Shown in pieces: positions 63,001-64,000 of a stretch of DNA of 64,000 nucleotides. Source of the stretch: Paenibacillus naphthalenovorans (lineage in GTDB: Bacteria; Bacillota; Bacilli; Paenibacillales; NBRC-103111). How positions within the stretch are numbered: the stretch's first letter is position 1; every line of letters starts with the position of its first letter. The stretch spans positions 434,001-498,000 of the forward strand of contig NZ_FNDY01000001.1 of assembly GCF_900099895.1 (NCBI RefSeq), in the 5' to 3' direction. A program made the position numbers and the translations under genes. The notes beneath the pieces are model-generated. The model saw only the letters and a list, made by a program, of their open reading frames with translations. It had not been told where the DNA came from and searched no databases.

Positions 63001-64000
63001 GCTGGGGCGGGTTTTCACCCGATGGGCGGGAGTATCGGATCGTGATCAAGAACGGTAATCATTTGCCGGCGCCATGGATCAATGTCATCGCCAATCCTCG
63101 CTTCGGCTGCCTTGTTTCGGAGCTTGGCACGGGTTACACCTGGTGGAGAAATAGCCGGGAGTGCAAATTGACCCCGTGGTTCAATGATCCTGTGCTCGAC
63201 CCGCCTGGTGAAGTTTGTTATTTGCGGGATGAAGAAAGCGGTGAAATATGGTCTGTTCCTTCGTCTGCCGCAAATCCGGACCAATCCTATACGGTTTCGC
63301 ACGGTCGGGGATTCACGCGGTTTCATCACGAGAGATACGGTATCATGCAGGAAATGACCGTTTTTGTTCCGCTTCATGATCCTGTCAAAATCATCAAATT
63401 GCGGTTGCAAAACAAAACTTCCGAAAAAAGATGCCTTTCCGTCACCTATTACGCTGAATGGGTGCTGGGTGTACAACGTCAGGCGAACGCCTCCTTCATC
63501 GTTTCGGAATGGGACGAATCGGCCCAAATGCTCCTGGCTCGCAATGCATATCAGGAATCATTTCGCGATGCTACGGCCTTTTTGGGTATGTATCTGCTGC
63601 CTGAAGCGTCGGAGGAGTCCCCGGATACAGCATCAGAGGTTCAGCAGTCTGCTCCAGTCGAACCGGCTGATCTGTCCTGGACGGCAGACCGCAATGAATT
63701 TCTCGGGCGCAACGGCACATACGAAAATCCCGCTTCACTCAGCCGCGAGCGCTTGTCCAAGACAACGGGAGCTCTTTATGATACCTGCGGCGCGGTGCAG
63801 ACCAAGCTTACGCTGGAGCCTGATGCCGAACGGACAGTTTACATACTTCTCGGTTGCGATCAGTCGCGCGATGCCGCCATGAAATTGGCGCAAACCTACC
63901 GTCAAGCGCGTGTCAGCGAGCAGTCATTAGCGCTTGTAGGGGAATTCTGGGATGATGTGCTGGACCAGATTTCGGTATCTACGCCATCCCCCGAGATGGA
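57066..64000 (+). CDS. NdvB-type cyclic beta-1,2-glucan synthase, runs off the window
   Basis: Open from ATG 57066 (GGGAGG upstream) to the window edge, over 2300 codons. Residues about 405-460 hold two membrane helices. A GT84 glycosyltransferase domain follows: YIITLDADTQLP, SHDLLEGGFLRAG and the YQRRLHRWVRGDWQ end. More membrane helices lie at about 815-980. Then a glucoamylase-like domain (SRMALLIEKTDFRPLYDHK; ESGYYAFDYQMNYQYRAFGVPGLG), and a GH94-type phosphorylase region begins near residue 2000. Such enzymes polymerise, trim and close cyclic glucan. Typical length is 2800-2900 residues, so about 500 are missing. Best known from Rhizobiales; Gram-positive copies are less studied. Confidence 0.88.
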   Translation, partial: MNLHTEQLRQKAHELALTHEPYITRRLAMRIWRNFTTDMENLTAFIRSMHGRRASCSQPAEEWFLDHAEFIEEQGLVIKSQLTGSFLRRLPHLRKTGEPRILSICADYLKHVDGNLDMDTFVSYINSYQEVSVLTIAETWAIPLIARIALIRRLAEVMEFIRERHEVCSLVERLLERMEPSKVSPDALKAALEQAGQEMPLSGPMIVHLVSHLREWTDDSAHVREWLLCNLENGPDSLDRIVSYEYQLQAAYQVTIGNAISSLRKIERCDWHEPFEQICLVEQTMRQENSGDYVLLDDSSRSVLRGRVERLARRFNVPENLIAKQAVELAAQEYNLACAEREQANTHIAEKESAAGSAVRPDVMPRPAYIAYYLLEPSGVKELQRALKQCSSPRRLSHIGLLQRATGVYFTVLTGLFLVALLGFALWIAGGFSLTLTGWAAVLLLLSIPVSEWAVTATHWMIECARQPRPLLRYDFSHEIPSEATTMVVIPVIWSNVEQVREMADRLELHYLANRDPNLHFALLGDFADADAESLPQDSAILEAARASIESLNRTYSQTEESSTFHLFQRRRLWNPSEGVWMGWERKRGKLVEFVELLKGRTDTTYDFVVGDASVLPGIRYIITLDADTQLPIGSAHRMIGTLHLPYNQPRLNRSRTRVVEGYGVLQPRIGISHESSLRSRLAYLWSGDPGIDPYAFAVSDPYQDGLGQGIFTGKGIFDVSAFAQVLCERIPENRVLSHDLLEGGFLRAGLLSDIELIDDQPAAFSAYQRRLHRWVRGDWQLLLWLFPRTSDRRGKSLPVDLSALTRWHMIDNLRRSLFPPALFALLLLGTGVLPGSPERWFVFGFATLFLPLIRQLVAMRHTIRRPRSLLATALQVLVTLLTLPFQSVLLLDAIGRTLFRLFVSKRRLLEWVSSAEIERRNRGKRHIVLLGMYPGYALVLVFALAAAASGAPAVRWTGLTLCAVWLFAPLVVHWLDRPVQQAELTLEPGEEEELKALAKQIWTFFEDYVTAKDHWLPPDNVQLEPPNGIAHRTSPTNIGLYLACTLAARDFGFIDTPGLIERLERTIDTVERMNKWNGHLYNWYDTTTLEPLPPLYVSTVDSGNFAGYLMTVKEGLAEWLKNDFTFNERPESNTKGQGQAEEAFHVAFAEDLVPSLQGKLTDKTTETADAGVGGNKDGSGRKASAEDWPARGQHLISRMALLIEKTDFRPLYDHKTKLLTLGYHAALQERDKILYDLMASEARQASFIAIALGQVSVAHWRALGRTMTKVGKRTALLSWSGTMFEYLMPWLMMRTYRNTIWDSTYRAVVERQIDYAHERGVPFGISESGYYAFDYQMNYQYRAFGVPGLGFKRGLEQDLVVAPYAAILALPFAKRQGLKDLRKMEELGARGKYGYYEAIDFTSERMPNNETCMVIRSFMAHHQGMSLLALANILLPVKMYERFHRDKRVQAAELLLQERIPAHPKIIRHPAMAREYMPETRPVQNDAQREYLSADTRTPEVCVLSNGTYMTVVTGSGGGFSRYEGLAVSRWREDPVLDDWGSYIYIRDVARDAVWSPAFQPCRVPSSEQRIQFSLDRATFMRTDGDVQTRLEVCVSPEWNAEIRRLTLTNTGNEAKIIEVTTFTELALAPPIADDAHPAFSKLFIETEYAGDSECLLARRRPRQESEKAVWAAHSLMAEGRTLGPAEYETDRASFIGRGHSISQPQGIRSRLRGTVGSVADPAFIMRRQVSIEPGEQVQLFAVTGIADSKEEAVGIVRRFLENQAVERTFLLAWNRSQIELRHLHITAAEAAAFQTFAGQVLYTSPLRKERKDRIMANAKGQSGLWAHGVSGDRPMILVRIENRANMKFIAKLLIGHEYLRRLGLFFDLVILNESAGGYQQDLQKALRSAVEHGMDRYNAGNGGVFIINADQLPDVDRTLLLAAARLILRAGGPSLKAQIKLPRQDKAWPAPFAATVPLNRFGSPPTEDVRDLMFFNGWGGFSPDGREYRIVIKNGNHLPAPWINVIANPRFGCLVSELGTGYTWWRNSRECKLTPWFNDPVLDPPGEVCYLRDEESGEIWSVPSSAANPDQSYTVSHGRGFTRFHHERYGIMQEMTVFVPLHDPVKIIKLRLQNKTSEKRCLSVTYYAEWVLGVQRQANASFIVSEWDESAQMLLARNAYQESFRDATAFLGMYLLPEASEESPDTASEVQQSAPVEPADLSWTADRNEFLGRNGTYENPASLSRERLSKTTGALYDTCGAVQTKLTLEPDAERTVYILLGCDQSRDAAMKLAQTYRQARVSEQSLALVGEFWDDVLDQISVSTPSPEM

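Overview
The window looks like a chromosome segment of an endospore-forming Firmicute, most likely Paenibacillaceae. This is inferred from an intact three-gene GerA/GerC/GerB germination operon, strong AGGAGG-type ribosome sites, many TTG and GTG starts, a RavA/ViaA-like pair, and families common in Paenibacillus and relatives (DUF3900, DUF1284, YitT). No rRNA, tRNA or CRISPR array was seen.

Layout. 1-5 kb: a DUF418 fragment, two small genes, and a biotin-type ECF module. An EcfA ATPase and an EcfA-EcfT fusion diverge from bioY across a near-perfect BirA operator. 5.4-8.9 kb: a small unlisted ORF and a tctC-tctB-tctA tricarboxylate transporter. 9-14 kb: XapX, DUF3900, a candidate type I toxin with an antisense RNA, and a ViaA/RavA pair. 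14-18.1 kb: glutathione peroxidase, LarE, a D-2-hydroxyacid dehydrogenase, then an unknown protein coupled to a CBS-GGDEF protein.

18.3-19.4 kb is very A/T-rich. It holds a small FimB/FimE-sized tyrosine recombinase between two perfect 25-bp inverted repeats, each built like a recombinase core site. This looks like a self-inverting cassette. It lies between the c-di-GMP gene and a 12-kb chemosensory operon.

19.8-32.7 kb: a full, unusual chemosensory cluster. It has a cytoplasmic receptor with two MCP signalling tips, two different triple-CheW proteins, CheB, CheR, a stand-alone receiver, a CheA with two HPt domains and no visible P2, a separate HPt/P2-like/STAS protein, and a ParA-type ATPase. 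No flagellar gene or transmembrane receptor is present, so the output may be non-flagellar. 32.8-37.3 kb: a decayed 5'-nucleotidase gene and the germination operon.

37.3-44.2 kb: SIMPL protein, FUSC-like exporter, FadR-type regulator with MFS transporter, fumarase and LD-carboxypeptidase. 44.5-55.8 kb: an IclR-controlled catabolic operon. It holds a cyclase-family hydrolase, CoxG, a three-subunit molybdenum hydroxylase, an RraA-like protein, an isochorismatase-fold amidohydrolase, a TRAP transporter, a truncated XdhC and a TauE-type exporter. A 23-bp repeat containing a palindrome precedes both the regulator and the operon. The window ends in a very large NdvB-type cyclic beta-1,2-glucan synthase gene that runs off the right edge.
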